DNA from: Corynebacterium anserum
Lineage (GTDB): Bacteria > Actinomycetota > Actinomycetes > Mycobacteriales > Mycobacteriaceae
Assembly (NCBI RefSeq): GCF_014262665.1
Contig: NZ_CP046883.1
Span: 62,001-126,000, forward strand
DNA: 64,000 bases
Reading direction: 5' to 3'
Shown here: positions 25,197-35,918 of the stretch, piece by piece
How the letters are laid out: each line of letters starts with the position of its first letter
Position numbering within the stretch: position 1 is the first letter of the stretch
Program-made: the position numbers and the translations under genes
Notes under the pieces: model-generated
Databases searched by the model: none
Told to the model about the DNA's origin: nothing
The model's input: the letters and a program-made list of their open reading frames with translations, nothing else

Positions 25197-28100
25197 ATGA
25201 CGAACTACCCTGCACGCCAAGGTCTTTACGACCCGCAGTTTGAGCACGACGCGTGTGGTGTCGCCTTCGTGGCGGATATGCACGGCCGCCAGACCCGCGA
25301 CATTGTAGAAAAAGGCATCCAGGCTCTCGTTAACCTGGATCACCGCGGCGCAGCCGGTGCAGAGAAGAACACCGGCGACGGAGCTGGCATCCTTATCCAG
25401 GTGCCAGACCGCTTCTACCGTGAAGAAATGGCCAAGCAAGGTGTCGAGCTCCCCCCAGTTGGCGAGTACGCTACCGGTATTGCTTTTCTGCCAAATTCCC
25501 GGATGGCAGCGTTGGATGCGATGCGCGATGTGGAACGCATTATCGAAGAAGAAGGCTTGACCCTTCTGGGGTGGCGTGAAGTACCGACGGACGATTCCTC
25601 CCTCGGGGCAATTGCACGAGATGCAGAGCCAATCTTCCGCCAACTGTTCATCTCTTGCGGTGGTAAATATGGCCATACACTCTCCGGTCTGGAACTAGAC
25701 CGTGCTGCGTGGTTCGTTCGCAAGCGTGCGGAACGTGAATTAGGCACCAAGGGCGCCGGCGAAGGCTCTGGTGGAGACACCGTCTACTTCCCCTCCCTGT
25801 CGTCTCGCACCATGGTGTACAAGGGAATGCTGACCACCCCTCAGCTGCGTGACTTTTACCTCGACCTGCAAGACGAACGTGTCGAGTCCGCCTTGGCAAT
25901 TGTGCACTCTCGCTTTTCCACCAATACCTTCCCGTCATGGCCATTGGCGCACCCATATCGCATGATGGCTCACAACGGTGAGATCAATACCGTCCGTGGT
26001 AACGAAAACTGGATGCGCGCCCGCGAGTCTCAAATCAATTCCGAGATTTTGGGTGACATCACTCGAGTTTTGCCTATCTGTGACCCAGAGGGTTCCGACA
26101 CCGGCCGTTTCGATGAAGCTCTTGAGCTTTTGCACCTCGGAGGCCGCCAACTTCCACACGCTGTGCTGATGATGGTTCCGCAAGCGTGGGAGCGCAATGA
26201 GAACATCGACCCAGATGTTCGCGCGTTCTACGAATACCACTCCTCCATCATGGAGCCATGGGATGGGCCCGCTGCCCTGGCATTCACCGACGGCACAATC
26301 ATCGGTTCCGTTCTTGACCGCAACGGTCTACGTCCAGGACGCATCTGGATCACTAAGGATGGCTTGGTGGTCATGGCTTCTGAAGCTGGAGTCTTGGATA
26401 TTCCCGATTCAGAAATCGTCAAGCGCACCCGCGTAGAGCCCGGCCGCATGTTCTTGGTCGATACCTCCCAGGGCAGGATCATCGAAGACGAAGAGATCAA
26501 GTCCCAACTTGCTGCACAGCCTTACAAGCAGTGGGTGGAGGAGAATTTGGTCAACGCGAATGAGCTTCCTGCAGCCGAGACCGTTGAGATGAACCACGAA
26601 CGCGTTGTTCTACGCCAGCGTGTCTTCGGCTTCACCGAGGAAGAAGTCGAGGGTCTTATCCGCCCAATGGCTCAGACAGGCAACGAGGGCATTGGTTCCA
26701 TGGGCACCGATACCCCAATCGCAGCACTGTCGAACCGCCCTCGCATGCTCTACGATTTCTTTGCGCAGCGTTTCGCGCAGGTCACCAACCCTCCGCTGGA
26801 CTCCATCCGAGAAAAGATGGTCACCTCTCTGTTCACCCAACTGGGTGCACAGGAGGACGTGTTGAACCCAACCCCGAAGGCAGTGCACCGTATTCATCTG
26901 GATACACCAGTGCTCTCCAACCAGGATTTAGAGAAACTACGTGCTGCCGGAGAGCACGAGAAGTACGCTGCGTTTAAATCTGCACGTATCTCTGGTCTGT
27001 ACAAGGTGGCTCATGGCGGCCGAGGTATGCAGGAAGCAATTAAGCGCATTCGCCGTGAAGTATCGGATGCTATCGCAGCCGGTGCCACCATCATTGTGCT
27101 GACGGACCGCGATTCCGACGAGCGCAATGCACCTATTCCATCCCTGCTGTTGACCTCGGCAGTTCACCACCACCTGGTTCGCGAGAAGACACGTACCCGC
27201 GCATCTCTGGTGATCGAATCCGGCGATGCCCGCGAGGTTCATCACCTGGCCATGCTGCTGACCTTCGGTGCAGATGCCATCAACCCATACATGGCACTCA
27301 TGACCATCGATGAGCTGGCGAAAGCTGGCCGTCTGGGTGATGTTTCTGCCGAACAGGGACAGAAGAACTACATCAATGCCGCTGGCTACTCCATCCTGAA
27401 GATCATGTCCAAGATGGGCATCTCCACGGTAGGTTCCTACCGTGGTTCCCAACTGGTCGACATCACCGGTTTGCACCAGGATTTGCTGGACGAGTACTTC
27501 ACCGGCGCTTTCTCTCCAATTTCCGGTATTGGGCTCAACGAAATTGCCGAGGATGTTAGCGCCCGCCACCGCCTGGCGTTCCTTCCTCGCCCAGAGGAGA
27601 AGGCACACCGTGAGTTGGAAATTGGTGGCGAATACAAGTGGCGCCGTGAGGGTGAATACCACCTGTTCAACCCGGAGACTGTCTTCAAGTTGCAGCACGC
27701 CACTCGAACTGGGCAGTACCGCATCTTCAAGGAATACACCGACAAGATCAACGACCAGTCACGCAGGCTGGCTACTCTGCGGGGTCTTTTTGAATTTAAG
27801 TCCGATCGGGCACCCATCCCTATCGATGAGGTGGAACCAGTATCGGAGATCGTGAAGCGTTTCTCCACGGGCGCCATGTCCTACGGTTCTATTTCTGCGG
27901 AGGCTCACGAGACCCTCGCCATCGCCATGAACCGCCTGAAAGGTATGTCGAACTCGGGTGAGGGCGGTGAAGACCCAGCTCGCTTTGAGAAGATGGAAAA
28001 CGGTGACTGGAAGCGTTCCGCTATTAAGCAGGTCGCATCTGGCCGTTTCGGCGTCACCAGCCACTACTTGAATAACTGCACTGATATCCAGATCAAGATG

Positions 28101-29786
28101 GCTCAGGGAGCAAAGCCAGGTGAAGGTGGTCAGCTACCACCATCCAAGGTGTACCCGTGGATCGCTGAAGTTCGTGTGACCACTCCAGGCGTGGGTCTCA
28201 TTTCGCCTCCGCCTCACCACGATATTTACTCGATTGAGGATCTCGCGCAGCTCATCCACGACCTGAAGAATGCCAACCCAGATGCACGTATTCACGTAAA
28301 GCTGGTGGCAGAGCAGGGTGTCGGTACCGTTGCTGCAGGTGTGTCTAAGGCTCACGCTGACGTCGTGCTGATTTCCGGCCACGACGGCGGCACCGGCGCA
28401 TCCCCTCTTACCTCCCTCAAGCACGCAGGCGGCGCGTGGGAACTCGGTCTGGCTGAGACCCAGCAGACGCTGCTGATGAACGGTTTGCGAGATCGCATCA
28501 CTGTTCAGTGCGATGGTCAGTTGAAGACTGGGCGCGATGTGGTTATCGCTGCATTGCTCGGTGCAGAGGAGTTCGGTTTCGCCACGGCACCGCTCGTGGT
28601 TTCTGGCTGCATCATGATGCGCGTATGCCACCTGGACACGTGTCCTGTTGGTGTGGCGACCCAGAACCCGAAGTTGCGTGAGAAGTACACCGGCAAGGCC
28701 GATCACATCGTGAACTTCTTCCAGTTCATCGCACAAGAAGTGCGTGAGATCCTCGCCGAGCTGGGCTTCCGCTCTATCGAAGAAGCTGTTGGGCATTCTG
28801 AAGTTTTGACCCAGGGCACTATGGCAGTTGAACACAAGACCGCCAACAAACTGGATCTGAGCCCGATTTTCGCTCGCCCGGACAGCCCATTCATGCATCA
28901 GGACCTGCACTGCACTAAGGAGCAGGATCACTCGCTGGACAAGGCTCTGGACAACAAGATCCGCGAGGATGCGGAGGACACCATTCGCCGCGCAGCAGCC
29001 GGCGAGGACGTATCCATCCACCTCTCTTACCCAATCACTAACGTGAACCGCACTGTGGGCACCATGACTGGTTCCCTGGTCTCCCGCGTGGCTGGTCGCG
29101 ATGGGCTGCCGCTGAATACCGTGAACCTCGAATTCACAGGCTCTGCAGGTAACTCCTTTGGTGCTTTCGTGCCAGCCGGCATGACCCTGACTTTAAATGG
29201 CGACGCCAACGACTACGTAGGTAAGGGCCTGTCCGGTGGCCGTATCGTGGTGCGCCCGACAGACGACGACGCCGCTGAAGACCTGCGTAGCGATGTAGTC
29301 GCGGGCAACGTCCTTGGATTCGGTGGAGTATCCGGAGAGATGTACATTCACGGTGCAGTGGGTGAACGTTTTTGTGTCCGCAACTCCGGCGTGACTGCCG
29401 TAGTCGAGGGCGTGGGCAACCACGGCTGTGAATACATGACCGGTGGACGAGTTCTCGTTTTGGGCAAGATCGGCTTGAACTTCGCCGCAGGTATGTCCGG
29501 TGGTATCGCATATGTGCTGGACGACGGTAGTGGTGTCGAAGAAAGAATTAACAAGGAGCTCGTGGACCTGGAGAAGGTCACCGACCCCGAAGAAATCGCA
29601 TGGCTCGAAGAGACCATCGCAACCCACAAGAACCTGACCGGATCCGATGTGGAAGTCGAGCCTTCCCAGCTGATCAAGGTCATGCCACGTGACTATGCAC
29701 GCGTGCTCAATGCCATCGCGCGCGCTGAAGAAGCCGGCCTCGACAAGGACGGCATCGCCGCGGCAATCATGGAGGAAGTGAACTAA
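25197..29786 (+). CDS. gltB: Glutamate synthase (NADPH) large subunit
   Basis: 1529 aa, close to the usual size. Cys20 in [16 protein letters not shown] becomes the N-terminal catalytic nucleophile of the class II glutaminase domain after removal of the propeptide. The central domain and the FMN/synthase domain follow, with [35 protein letters not shown] and the 3Fe-4S cysteines in [19 protein letters not shown]. The C-terminal GXGXG beta-helix domain includes [17 protein letters not shown]. It transfers the amide of glutamine to 2-oxoglutarate. Its stop overlaps the gltD start by one base, so the two subunits are translationally coupled. Confidence 0.98.
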   Translation: MTNYPARQGLYDPQFEHDACGVAFVADMHGRQTRDIVEKGIQALVNLDHRGAAGAEKNTGDGAGILIQVPDRFYREEMAKQGVELPPVGEYATGIAFLPNSRMAALDAMRDVERIIEEEGLTLLGWREVPTDDSSLGAIARDAEPIFRQLFISCGGKYGHTLSGLELDRAAWFVRKRAERELGTKGAGEGSGGDTVYFPSLSSRTMVYKGMLTTPQLRDFYLDLQDERVESALAIVHSRFSTNTFPSWPLAHPYRMMAHNGEINTVRGNENWMRARESQINSEILGDITRVLPICDPEGSDTGRFDEALELLHLGGRQLPHAVLMMVPQAWERNENIDPDVRAFYEYHSSIMEPWDGPAALAFTDGTIIGSVLDRNGLRPGRIWITKDGLVVMASEAGVLDIPDSEIVKRTRVEPGRMFLVDTSQGRIIEDEEIKSQLAAQPYKQWVEENLVNANELPAAETVEMNHERVVLRQRVFGFTEEEVEGLIRPMAQTGNEGIGSMGTDTPIAALSNRPRMLYDFFAQRFAQVTNPPLDSIREKMVTSLFTQLGAQEDVLNPTPKAVHRIHLDTPVLSNQDLEKLRAAGEHEKYAAFKSARISGLYKVAHGGRGMQEAIKRIRREVSDAIAAGATIIVLTDRDSDERNAPIPSLLLTSAVHHHLVREKTRTRASLVIESGDAREVHHLAMLLTFGADAINPYMALMTIDELAKAGRLGDVSAEQGQKNYINAAGYSILKIMSKMGISTVGSYRGSQLVDITGLHQDLLDEYFTGAFSPISGIGLNEIAEDVSARHRLAFLPRPEEKAHRELEIGGEYKWRREGEYHLFNPETVFKLQHATRTGQYRIFKEYTDKINDQSRRLATLRGLFEFKSDRAPIPIDEVEPVSEIVKRFSTGAMSYGSISAEAHETLAIAMNRLKGMSNSGEGGEDPARFEKMENGDWKRSAIKQVASGRFGVTSHYLNNCTDIQIKMAQGAKPGEGGQLPPSKVYPWIAEVRVTTPGVGLISPPPHHDIYSIEDLAQLIHDLKNANPDARIHVKLVAEQGVGTVAAGVSKAHADVVLISGHDGGTGASPLTSLKHAGGAWELGLAETQQTLLMNGLRDRITVQCDGQLKTGRDVVIAALLGAEEFGFATAPLVVSGCIMMRVCHLDTCPVGVATQNPKLREKYTGKADHIVNFFQFIAQEVREILAELGFRSIEEAVGHSEVLTQGTMAVEHKTANKLDLSPIFARPDSPFMHQDLHCTKEQDHSLDKALDNKIREDAEDTIRRAAAGEDVSIHLSYPITNVNRTVGTMTGSLVSRVAGRDGLPLNTVNLEFTGSAGNSFGAFVPAGMTLTLNGDANDYVGKGLSGGRIVVRPTDDDAAEDLRSDVVAGNVLGFGGVSGEMYIHGAVGERFCVRNSGVTAVVEGVGNHGCEYMTGGRVLVLGKIGLNFAAGMSGGIAYVLDDGSGVEERINKELVDLEKVTDPEEIAWLEETIATHKNLTGSDVEVEPSQLIKVMPRDYARVLNAIARAEEAGLDKDGIAAAIMEEVN

Positions 29787-31330
29787 TGGCTGATCCACAC
29801 GGTTTCCAAAAATACGGCCGCGAAGAGGCGGCTCACCGCCCAGTCCCGCTACGCCTGCTGGACTACGGAGAGGCCTATGAAGACTTCTCCGACGATAAAG
29901 TGCAGACCCAGGCAACCCGATGCATGGACTGCGGAATCCCGTTCTGCCACGATGGTTGCCCATTGGGGAACATCATCCCTGAATGGAATGACCTCGTACG
30001 CCAGGGACGCTGGGAGGAGGCGTATGACCGTCTTCACGCCACCAACAACTTCCCGGAATTCACCGGTCGTCTGTGCCCAGCACCGTGTGAAGGCGCATGT
30101 GTTCTGGGGATCGGCAACGATCCGGTGTCCATCAAATCCGTTGAGCTCACCATTGTGGAGCACGCCTATAAGGAAGGCTGGATCACACCCATCAAGCCGA
30201 CCTTTAAAACAGGACAGTCCGTGGCGATCGTCGGTTCCGGTCCAGCAGGTCTGGCAGCGGCACAGCAGCTAACCCGCGCGGGTCACGATGTCACAGTCTT
30301 TGAGCGTGCAGACCGTATCGGCGGTCTCATGCGCTACGGAGTGCCCGAATACAAGATGGAAAAGAAATGGATTGACCGCCGCCTTGAGCAAATGGAAGCC
30401 GAAGGCACAAAGTTCGTGGTCAATACTGCGCCGACGGGTGAAGACCTCAAAGATTTTGATGCCATCCTCCTCGCCATTGGCTCCACGGTAGGCCGTGACT
30501 TGCCAGTCCCAGGCCGCGAATTGGACGGCGTGTACCAGGCTATGGAGTACCTGCCGCCCGCGAACCGGGTGGGATATGGCGACATCGATGTCTCCACCAT
30601 TGACGCAAAAGATAAGCGCGTGGTCATCATTGGTGGTGGTGATACAGGTACCGACTGCTTCGGAACTGCGTTGCGACAGGGCGCCAAGTCCGTCCACCAA
30701 TTCGACATTGGGCCGAAGCCTCCGAAGACCCGAGCAGCATCCACACCATGGCCTACATACCCGCTGCAGATGCGCTTAGCAACCGCCCATGAAGAGGGTG
30801 AATACGCGGTCACGGGTGAGGAAGCTCCTGAGGTTGCCGAAAAGCTCGGGCTGAAGTACCGCCAGAAGGGCGAAGTGCTGGGGCACCGCGCATGGCAGAT
30901 GAACACGGTGGAACTGTTCGGAGAAAACGGCAAAGTCACTGGCTTGAAGGGTGCTAAGTGCCAATTCGGAGAAAACGGATTGGAGAACATCGAGGGCACT
31001 GATTTTGAAATGGAAGCGGACCTGGTTCTGCTTGCCATGGGGTTTGTCTCCGTAGAAAAGACCGCCTGTGTCACTGACCTAGATTTGGAGATTGATGCTC
31101 GTGGTCGTCTAGTGCGCGATGATAACTTCCGCGCCACTCCGAAGACTCCGGAATTCGTGCGCAAGAAGGTATTCGTTGCAGGCGACGCAGGTCGTGGCCA
31201 GTCTCTGATCGTGTGGGGTATCTCCGAAGGCCGTGCTGCCGCTGCTGAAATTGACCGCGCATTGATGGGAGAAACCGCATTGCCACGTCCGATTAACCCG
31301 ACGGATGTCGCATTAGGCCGCAAGTTCTAG
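29786..31330 (+). CDS. gltD: Glutamate synthase (NADPH) small subunit
   Basis: 514 aa, starting in the gltB stop codon. The N-terminal Fe-S region carries CMDCGIPFCHDGCPLGN and CPAPCEGACVLG. FAD binding is at AIVGSGPAGLAAAQQLTRAG (about residue 150) and NADPH binding at VVIIGGGDTGTDCFGTALRQG; the C-terminal VFVAGDAGRGQSLIVWGISEGR closes the FAD site. It passes electrons from NADPH to the large subunit. A hairpin follows the stop. Confidence 0.98.
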   Translation: MADPHGFQKYGREEAAHRPVPLRLLDYGEAYEDFSDDKVQTQATRCMDCGIPFCHDGCPLGNIIPEWNDLVRQGRWEEAYDRLHATNNFPEFTGRLCPAPCEGACVLGIGNDPVSIKSVELTIVEHAYKEGWITPIKPTFKTGQSVAIVGSGPAGLAAAQQLTRAGHDVTVFERADRIGGLMRYGVPEYKMEKKWIDRRLEQMEAEGTKFVVNTAPTGEDLKDFDAILLAIGSTVGRDLPVPGRELDGVYQAMEYLPPANRVGYGDIDVSTIDAKDKRVVIIGGGDTGTDCFGTALRQGAKSVHQFDIGPKPPKTRAASTPWPTYPLQMRLATAHEEGEYAVTGEEAPEVAEKLGLKYRQKGEVLGHRAWQMNTVELFGENGKVTGLKGAKCQFGENGLENIEGTDFEMEADLVLLAMGFVSVEKTACVTDLDLEIDARGRLVRDDNFRATPKTPEFVRKKVFVAGDAGRGQSLIVWGISEGRAAAAEIDRALMGETALPRPINPTDVALGRKF

Positions 31331-31336
31331 TAGACG

Positions 31337-31371
31337 CGTGCCGTAGACACATCCCTGGAATCTGCGGCACG
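31337..31371 (+). terminator. Probable terminator after gltBD
   Basis: CGTGCCG (31337-31343) pairs with CGGCACG (31365-31371), with partial extension of the stem inward. The trailing T content is modest. Confidence 0.45.
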
Positions 31372-31409
31372 TACCTTTGATTCCGCCTTGGTGTCGGGGT
31401 TTAGCTAAC

Positions 31410-32147
31410 ATGGCATCCATGACTTTCGCAGCGTATATGGGGCTGGCGAGTGCTTGGCTGGCCGCTATCGTCTCGCCAGGCCCAGACACTGTACAGCTCA
31501 TTCGCCTCGGCTCGCGATCTCGCCGCAACGCCATGTATGCAGCACTCGGCATCAGCTGCGGAAATGTCATCTGGCCCATCGTGACAATGGTGGGCCTCGC
31601 TGCGCTGATCACTGCTTTCCCCTGGATCCTCGCGCTACTCTACCTTGGGGGAGGTCTATTCCTGCTGCGGATGGGCGTTGGTAGCTTCCGCGGGGGATGT
31701 GCCGACTACAGGCAACACGCCACGTTTTCGGTGGGTGAAGAGGGGGATGGTGGCGTCGCTAGTCAATCAGACCACAGTGTTAGCGCGGACAGTGAGCCAA
31801 CACATCAAGGATCTCACAACACTCTAACCGATCTCCACGCATGGAAACTAGGGCTGGCCACCAACCTGTCCAACCCCAAAGCACTGTTGTTTTTCGGTGC
31901 GGTATTCGCGCAATTCCTACCGGTGGACATCAGCATTGGTGAGCGGCTCATAGTCCTCCTCATCATGACAATCATCGGAGTGATGTGGTTTTGCGGTTTT
32001 TCATGGGCCGTTAGCCTGCCCGTGTGGGCAGAGAAGCTGCAGCGCGCTAACCCGATCATCGAAATGTTGGCCGGAGCGATATTTGCTTTGCTGGCATTAT
32101 TCCTCCTCTATGAGGGCATAAGCACCGTTGTAGATTCTGTTCACTAG
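31410..32147 (+). CDS. LysE/RhtB-family amino-acid exporter
   Basis: 245 aa from ATG 31410 (MASMTFAAYMGLASAW); ATG 31419 is also possible. Membrane protein with six hydrophobic segments and the family signature IVSPGPDTVQLIRLGSRSRRNAMYAALGISCGN near the N-terminus; NLSNPKALLFFGAVFAQFL is the second conserved block. A polar loop of about 45 residues (around 100-145) between helices is longer than usual. It likely exports amino acids or derivatives; the substrate is unknown. Confidence 0.88.
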   Translation: MASMTFAAYMGLASAWLAAIVSPGPDTVQLIRLGSRSRRNAMYAALGISCGNVIWPIVTMVGLAALITAFPWILALLYLGGGLFLLRMGVGSFRGGCADYRQHATFSVGEEGDGGVASQSDHSVSADSEPTHQGSHNTLTDLHAWKLGLATNLSNPKALLFFGAVFAQFLPVDISIGERLIVLLIMTIIGVMWFCGFSWAVSLPVWAEKLQRANPIIEMLAGAIFALLALFLLYEGISTVVDSVH

Positions 32148-32157
32148 ACTGGCAGCC

Positions 32158-32490
32158 ATGCAGATTCAAGATGTCACCATCCGTGACCAGGAAATCCGCC
32201 TCGGCCAATTCGTCAAACTCGCCAATCTCGTGGAAACCGGTGGCGTTGCCAAAGAACTCATCGCATCTGGAGCAGTCACCGTCAATGGGCAGGTGGATAC
32301 CCGGCGCGGCAAAGTTCTCCATATCGGTGACGAAGTCGGAGTGCTGGACTTAGACACGCAGAAGATCATTGCCGCAGCCCGGGTAGTTAGTGAGCATGGC
32401 GCCGACTATGACGACGATGAACTCGGCGAGTATTTCGACGAAGCTACCGCCGATGACGATTTTGACCCTGAAAAGTGGAGGAATATGTAA
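32158..32490 (+). CDS. S4-domain RNA-binding protein (YbcJ/RqcP-like)
   Basis: 110 aa. The S4 fold spans residues about 10-70: IRLGQFVKLANLVETGGVAKELIASGAVTVNG, then TRRGKVLHIGDEV. The C-terminus is very acidic (DYDDDELGEYFDEATADDDFD), unlike the short basic family members. It may bind rRNA or tRNA near the ribosome. It ends within the VOC gene's start (one-base overlap), so the two are coupled. Confidence 0.85.
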   Translation: MQIQDVTIRDQEIRLGQFVKLANLVETGGVAKELIASGAVTVNGQVDTRRGKVLHIGDEVGVLDLDTQKIIAAARVVSEHGADYDDDELGEYFDEATADDDFDPEKWRNM

Positions 32491-33404
32491 TGCCAGCTCT
32501 CGTTGCCGAACCGGGCATGCCTATCTGGCTGGATTTAGCAACTACGGATATAGAAAAAGCCAAAGCTTTCTATGGGCCATTGCTTGGCTGGGAATTCGAA
32601 GACTCTGCCGTCGATGATGGCAGTGACGAGACTGCCGCCATGGATGAGGGTATCCCCGCTGCCGCGAGTGAAGACGGAGAGTCTGCGGCAACGGCCTCCC
32701 GCCCGTCCTACACGGTGGCCAAGCGCTCTGGTATGCCGGTTGCGGGCATTGCGCAGATTCCCCCAGAGAACACGTCTATCTGGAGCCTGATGGTTTACAC
32801 CCCGGAGTTAGCTAATGCGCACGAGAAAGCTGTGAAAGCTGGAGCAACATCAGTACTGGAACCTCGGCATTTAGATGATCAGCGCGGCGACATGTCAGTG
32901 CTAGTGGATCCCTCGGGTGCGACCGTGGGATTGAAAAAGCCCGCAGGCGAACAAGCATTCTTCGCTGCGGGAGAGCCCGGCACTCCCGTGTGGCACGAGC
33001 TGCTGATCGGTAAGAATTGGGATGAGACCGTGAAGTTCTACCATGAACTTTGTGGTTGGGACATCAAACAGGTGAGCGCCACTGAGGACTTTCATTACGC
33101 CGTGGGAGAGTGGGAGAGCAACCCGCTTGTTGGTTTGTGGGATACTTCCTCACTCCCTGAAACCCCGAGTCTGTGGACCCTATATATGGGTGTGAACAGT
33201 GTAGATGAAGCGCTGGAGAAGGTGCAGAATCTGGGCGGCACTATTATCCGCCCAGCGTGGAACAGTGATTTCGGGCGTGTAGCTACCATCCAAGACCCTA
33301 CGGGTGCCGTGCTCAATATCTCTGAGGTGGATGATTACACCCCGGAGATGGACGAGGTACATGAGCCGGATCTCTTCGCTCCAGAAGAATTCACCCCCTT
33401 CTAG
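32490..33404 (+). CDS. VOC-family (glyoxalase/bleomycin-resistance-like) protein, two domains
   Basis: 304 aa from ATG 32490, overlapping the preceding stop codon; GGAGGA lies at 32476-32481. Two VOC modules are visible: PIWLDLATTDIEKAKAFYGPLLGWEF (residues about 11-36) through SVLVDPSGATVGLKKP, and VWHELLIGKNWDETVKFYHELCGWD through ATIQDPTGAVLNISE. An insertion of about 40 acidic/Ser/Ala residues interrupts the first module. It may bind or modify a small molecule; function is unknown. Confidence 0.85.
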   Translation: MPALVAEPGMPIWLDLATTDIEKAKAFYGPLLGWEFEDSAVDDGSDETAAMDEGIPAAASEDGESAATASRPSYTVAKRSGMPVAGIAQIPPENTSIWSLMVYTPELANAHEKAVKAGATSVLEPRHLDDQRGDMSVLVDPSGATVGLKKPAGEQAFFAAGEPGTPVWHELLIGKNWDETVKFYHELCGWDIKQVSATEDFHYAVGEWESNPLVGLWDTSSLPETPSLWTLYMGVNSVDEALEKVQNLGGTIIRPAWNSDFGRVATIQDPTGAVLNISEVDDYTPEMDEVHEPDLFAPEEFTPF

Positions 33405-33443
33405 CGTGGTAAACCCAACGCTCGCCGAGTCGAGTTGAGACTA

Positions 33444-33462
33444 TCGCAGCGTAGGGCTGCGA
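33444..33462. terminator. Hairpin between convergent VOC and M13-peptidase genes
   Basis: TCGCAGC (33444-33450) and GCTGCGA (33456-33462) form perfect 7-bp arms around GTAGG, directly adjacent to the peptidase stop. There is no T-run. Confidence 0.4.
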
Positions 33463-35574
33463 CTACCAGATCGTGACGCGGTCTTTTTCATCGAGCCACA
33501 TTGCGTCTTCCGGGGTGATGCTGAATGCCTCGTAGAATTCGGCAATATTCGAGCTCACCACATTGCAGCGGAATTCTGCAGGGGAGTGTGGGTCGATGGA
33601 GACGTATTGCACAGCCATTTGCGGACGGATTGCAGTCTGCCAGATGCATGCCCAACGCAGGAACACCCGCTGTAGAGCGGAGTATTCCGTAGTATCCGCA
33701 ATGCCTTCGTTATCGACTAATCCATCGATGGGAAGTGCCGGTGTTGACTGGAAATCTTCTCCTTGATCTGCAAGGTAGCGGCGTAGCGCCACGATGGCTA
33801 TACCCAGCCCACCAAGGTCGCCGATATTCTCACCGAGAGTGAAGGAACCGTTGACCTTATGCTCCTCGATTCCGCGCTGCTTCAATCCGGTGGGCACCAG
33901 ACCCTGGTATTGTGCGACAAGTTTGTCTGTTAGTTCGGTGAAGGCTGCGCGATCCTCGTCTGTCCACCAGGAATTGAGGTTGCCGTCGCCGTCGTATTTG
34001 GAGCCCTGGTCATCGAAGCCGTGGCCAATCTCGTGTCCGATGACTGCACCGATTGCACCGAAGTTTCCAGCCATGTCTGCGTCTGGGTCAAAGAAGGGTG
34101 GGCGCAGGATGGCAGCGGGGAAGGTGATGTCGTTGGTGACCGGGTTGTAGAACGCATTGACGGTCTGCGGCGTGCAGAACCATTTTTCCGGATCAGATGG
34201 TTTACCTAACCTGCTCACCTGATAGTCATGGTTGAATTCAGCGGCTTTGCGTACGTTATCCAGCAAATCGGCGCCTTGCGCGCCGAATTCTAGCCCCTCA
34301 AAGCTGCGCCATTTATCCGGGTAACCGATTTTGGCAGTGAATTTCCCTAGTTTCACCAGTGCTTTTTCGCGAGTGGCTGGAGTCATCCACTCCAGCTTTT
34401 CGATGCGTTCGCGGTATGCGTCGATGAGGTAATCGACGAGAGTCAGCATAGTTTCTTTGTACGACGCAGGAAAATGCTCAGCTACAAATTTCTTGCCGAT
34501 TTCCTCACCGATTGCGCCTTCAACAAGCCCCACGCCGCGCTTCCAACGAGCACGCTGCTGCTCGGAGCCGGACAATGTGCGACCGTAGAAGTCGAAGTTG
34601 AGGTCTCCGATAGCTTTCGGCAGTAGTGTGGCGCGGGAAATGATGACGTGCCAATAAGCCCATAGTTTCCAGGTGTCCAGATCTACGGCATCGTCGCCGG
34701 TGGCCATGGCTGCGACGTGTTCGAGGTAGCTCGGCATGCAGACTACGATTATCTTCCCGCCAGCACTGGAGGTGTCAATGTGCGTTGCTTCTAACCAGGC
34801 CCTGAAGGGGAAACCGGTAGGTAAGTGGTTTACGTCTGTAGGGTTATAGGTTTTATCTGAGTCGCGGCTGGTGACTTGATCCCAGTGCCCTTCGGCCAGT
34901 CGCGTTTCGAAGTTCATGATTGCTTCAGCAGCTTCTGTCGCAGAGGTTTGTGCGAAACGACCCGGACGTTCTTGCTCTTCTGTGAGTTCCAGCATGCGTG
35001 TAACGAACTGCTGGTATGCGTCGCGGGTTTGCTTGTGCTGTTCTTCGCGGTAGTAGGCTTCATCGGGTAGTCCCAGGCCGGATTGCACCAGGTAGGCGCG
35101 TTCGATGTCCCCGCCGGAATCTTTCTCTACCCAGTAGCCCACTACTCCGCCGACGCCTCTGACATCCAGTTCTCCAAGCACGGTAGCTAAGTCTGTTATG
35201 TTTTTCGCATCGCGGATGGGGGTTAGGTCGGCGTCGAGAACAGAAAGGCCAGCGTCCTCGATCCCGCGTTCATCCATGAATGAGGAGTACAACGCCCCGA
35301 TGCGGCCTTGGGGCTCATCTTTCGCAGCGGTCTCGACGATAGCGCGGACATCCTTTTCCGCGCGGTCGCGTAATGTGTGGAAAGTGCCATCCACTGCACG
35401 GTCTGCTGGAATCTCGTGGGTGGCTAGCCAGTGGCCGTTGACATGGCGGTATAGATCCTGGGCCACGCTTACCTGGCCACAGGGCGCTTCGGAGATATTG
35501 TCTGGGATATTGTTCAGAATGGCGTCTGCGGGGGTGATGCCTTCGGTAGTGTTCATCGTCTGATTTTCAGCCAT
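33463..35574 (-). CDS. M13-family zinc metallopeptidase (PepO-like)
   Basis: About 703 aa from the ATG at 35574 (MAENQTMNTTEG); starts at 35586 or 35556 are possible. No signal peptide or membrane anchor is seen, so it is probably cytoplasmic, as in other actinobacterial PepO enzymes. M13_N spans about 40-430, with NAFYNPVTNDITFPAAIL marking the start of the catalytic half. The zinc site is VIGHEIGHGFDDQGSKYDG (HExxH) with the third ligand Glu in GENIGDLGG. It cleaves small peptides. Confidence 0.93.
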   Translation of the reverse strand: MAENQTMNTTEGITPADAILNNIPDNISEAPCGQVSVAQDLYRHVNGHWLATHEIPADRAVDGTFHTLRDRAEKDVRAIVETAAKDEPQGRIGALYSSFMDERGIEDAGLSVLDADLTPIRDAKNITDLATVLGELDVRGVGGVVGYWVEKDSGGDIERAYLVQSGLGLPDEAYYREEQHKQTRDAYQQFVTRMLELTEEQERPGRFAQTSATEAAEAIMNFETRLAEGHWDQVTSRDSDKTYNPTDVNHLPTGFPFRAWLEATHIDTSSAGGKIIVVCMPSYLEHVAAMATGDDAVDLDTWKLWAYWHVIISRATLLPKAIGDLNFDFYGRTLSGSEQQRARWKRGVGLVEGAIGEEIGKKFVAEHFPASYKETMLTLVDYLIDAYRERIEKLEWMTPATREKALVKLGKFTAKIGYPDKWRSFEGLEFGAQGADLLDNVRKAAEFNHDYQVSRLGKPSDPEKWFCTPQTVNAFYNPVTNDITFPAAILRPPFFDPDADMAGNFGAIGAVIGHEIGHGFDDQGSKYDGDGNLNSWWTDEDRAAFTELTDKLVAQYQGLVPTGLKQRGIEEHKVNGSFTLGENIGDLGGLGIAIVALRRYLADQGEDFQSTPALPIDGLVDNEGIADTTEYSALQRVFLRWACIWQTAIRPQMAVQYVSIDPHSPAEFRCNVVSSNIAEFYEAFSITPEDAMWLDEKDRVTIW

Positions 35575-35918
35575 GCCCACCACCATAGACGCATTAGTAC
35601 CGTCATTGGCAGAGGTATTGACAGAGGGATTGGTGGATGTTCCAAGGGCAAGATTAATACCTGCGTTTTAGCCGGATGCGTGAAATCCGTGTGTAAAAGT
35701 TGTGTGTAAAAGTTTCGTGCTGAGCAGGTACCTAGAATCAGTAGCACTATCCGAATCAGTAGCGCTATCCGGCCTGATGAGATCGCTAAGCGATATAAAT
35801 ACGGCCGTCGGCTGCTACAAAATATGTCTGCTGGGTAAAGCAAATGTTAGAGTCCAGCGGTGAATGACCTAGGCCTTTAGCCGGGGCAAACAAAACAGCC
35901 GTACTAACCTGTGTACTG
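35575..35918. other. Intergenic region with short tandem repeats
   Basis: No gene seen. It contains two GTGTAAAAGT-type units with a 13-bp period (35691 and 35704) and two 18-bp units differing by one base (35735-35752, 35753-35770). Confidence 0.6.

Noticed and set aside
26937..27698. Minus-strand frame of 253 codons inside gltB
   Set aside because: Antisense shadow of a strongly conserved gene.
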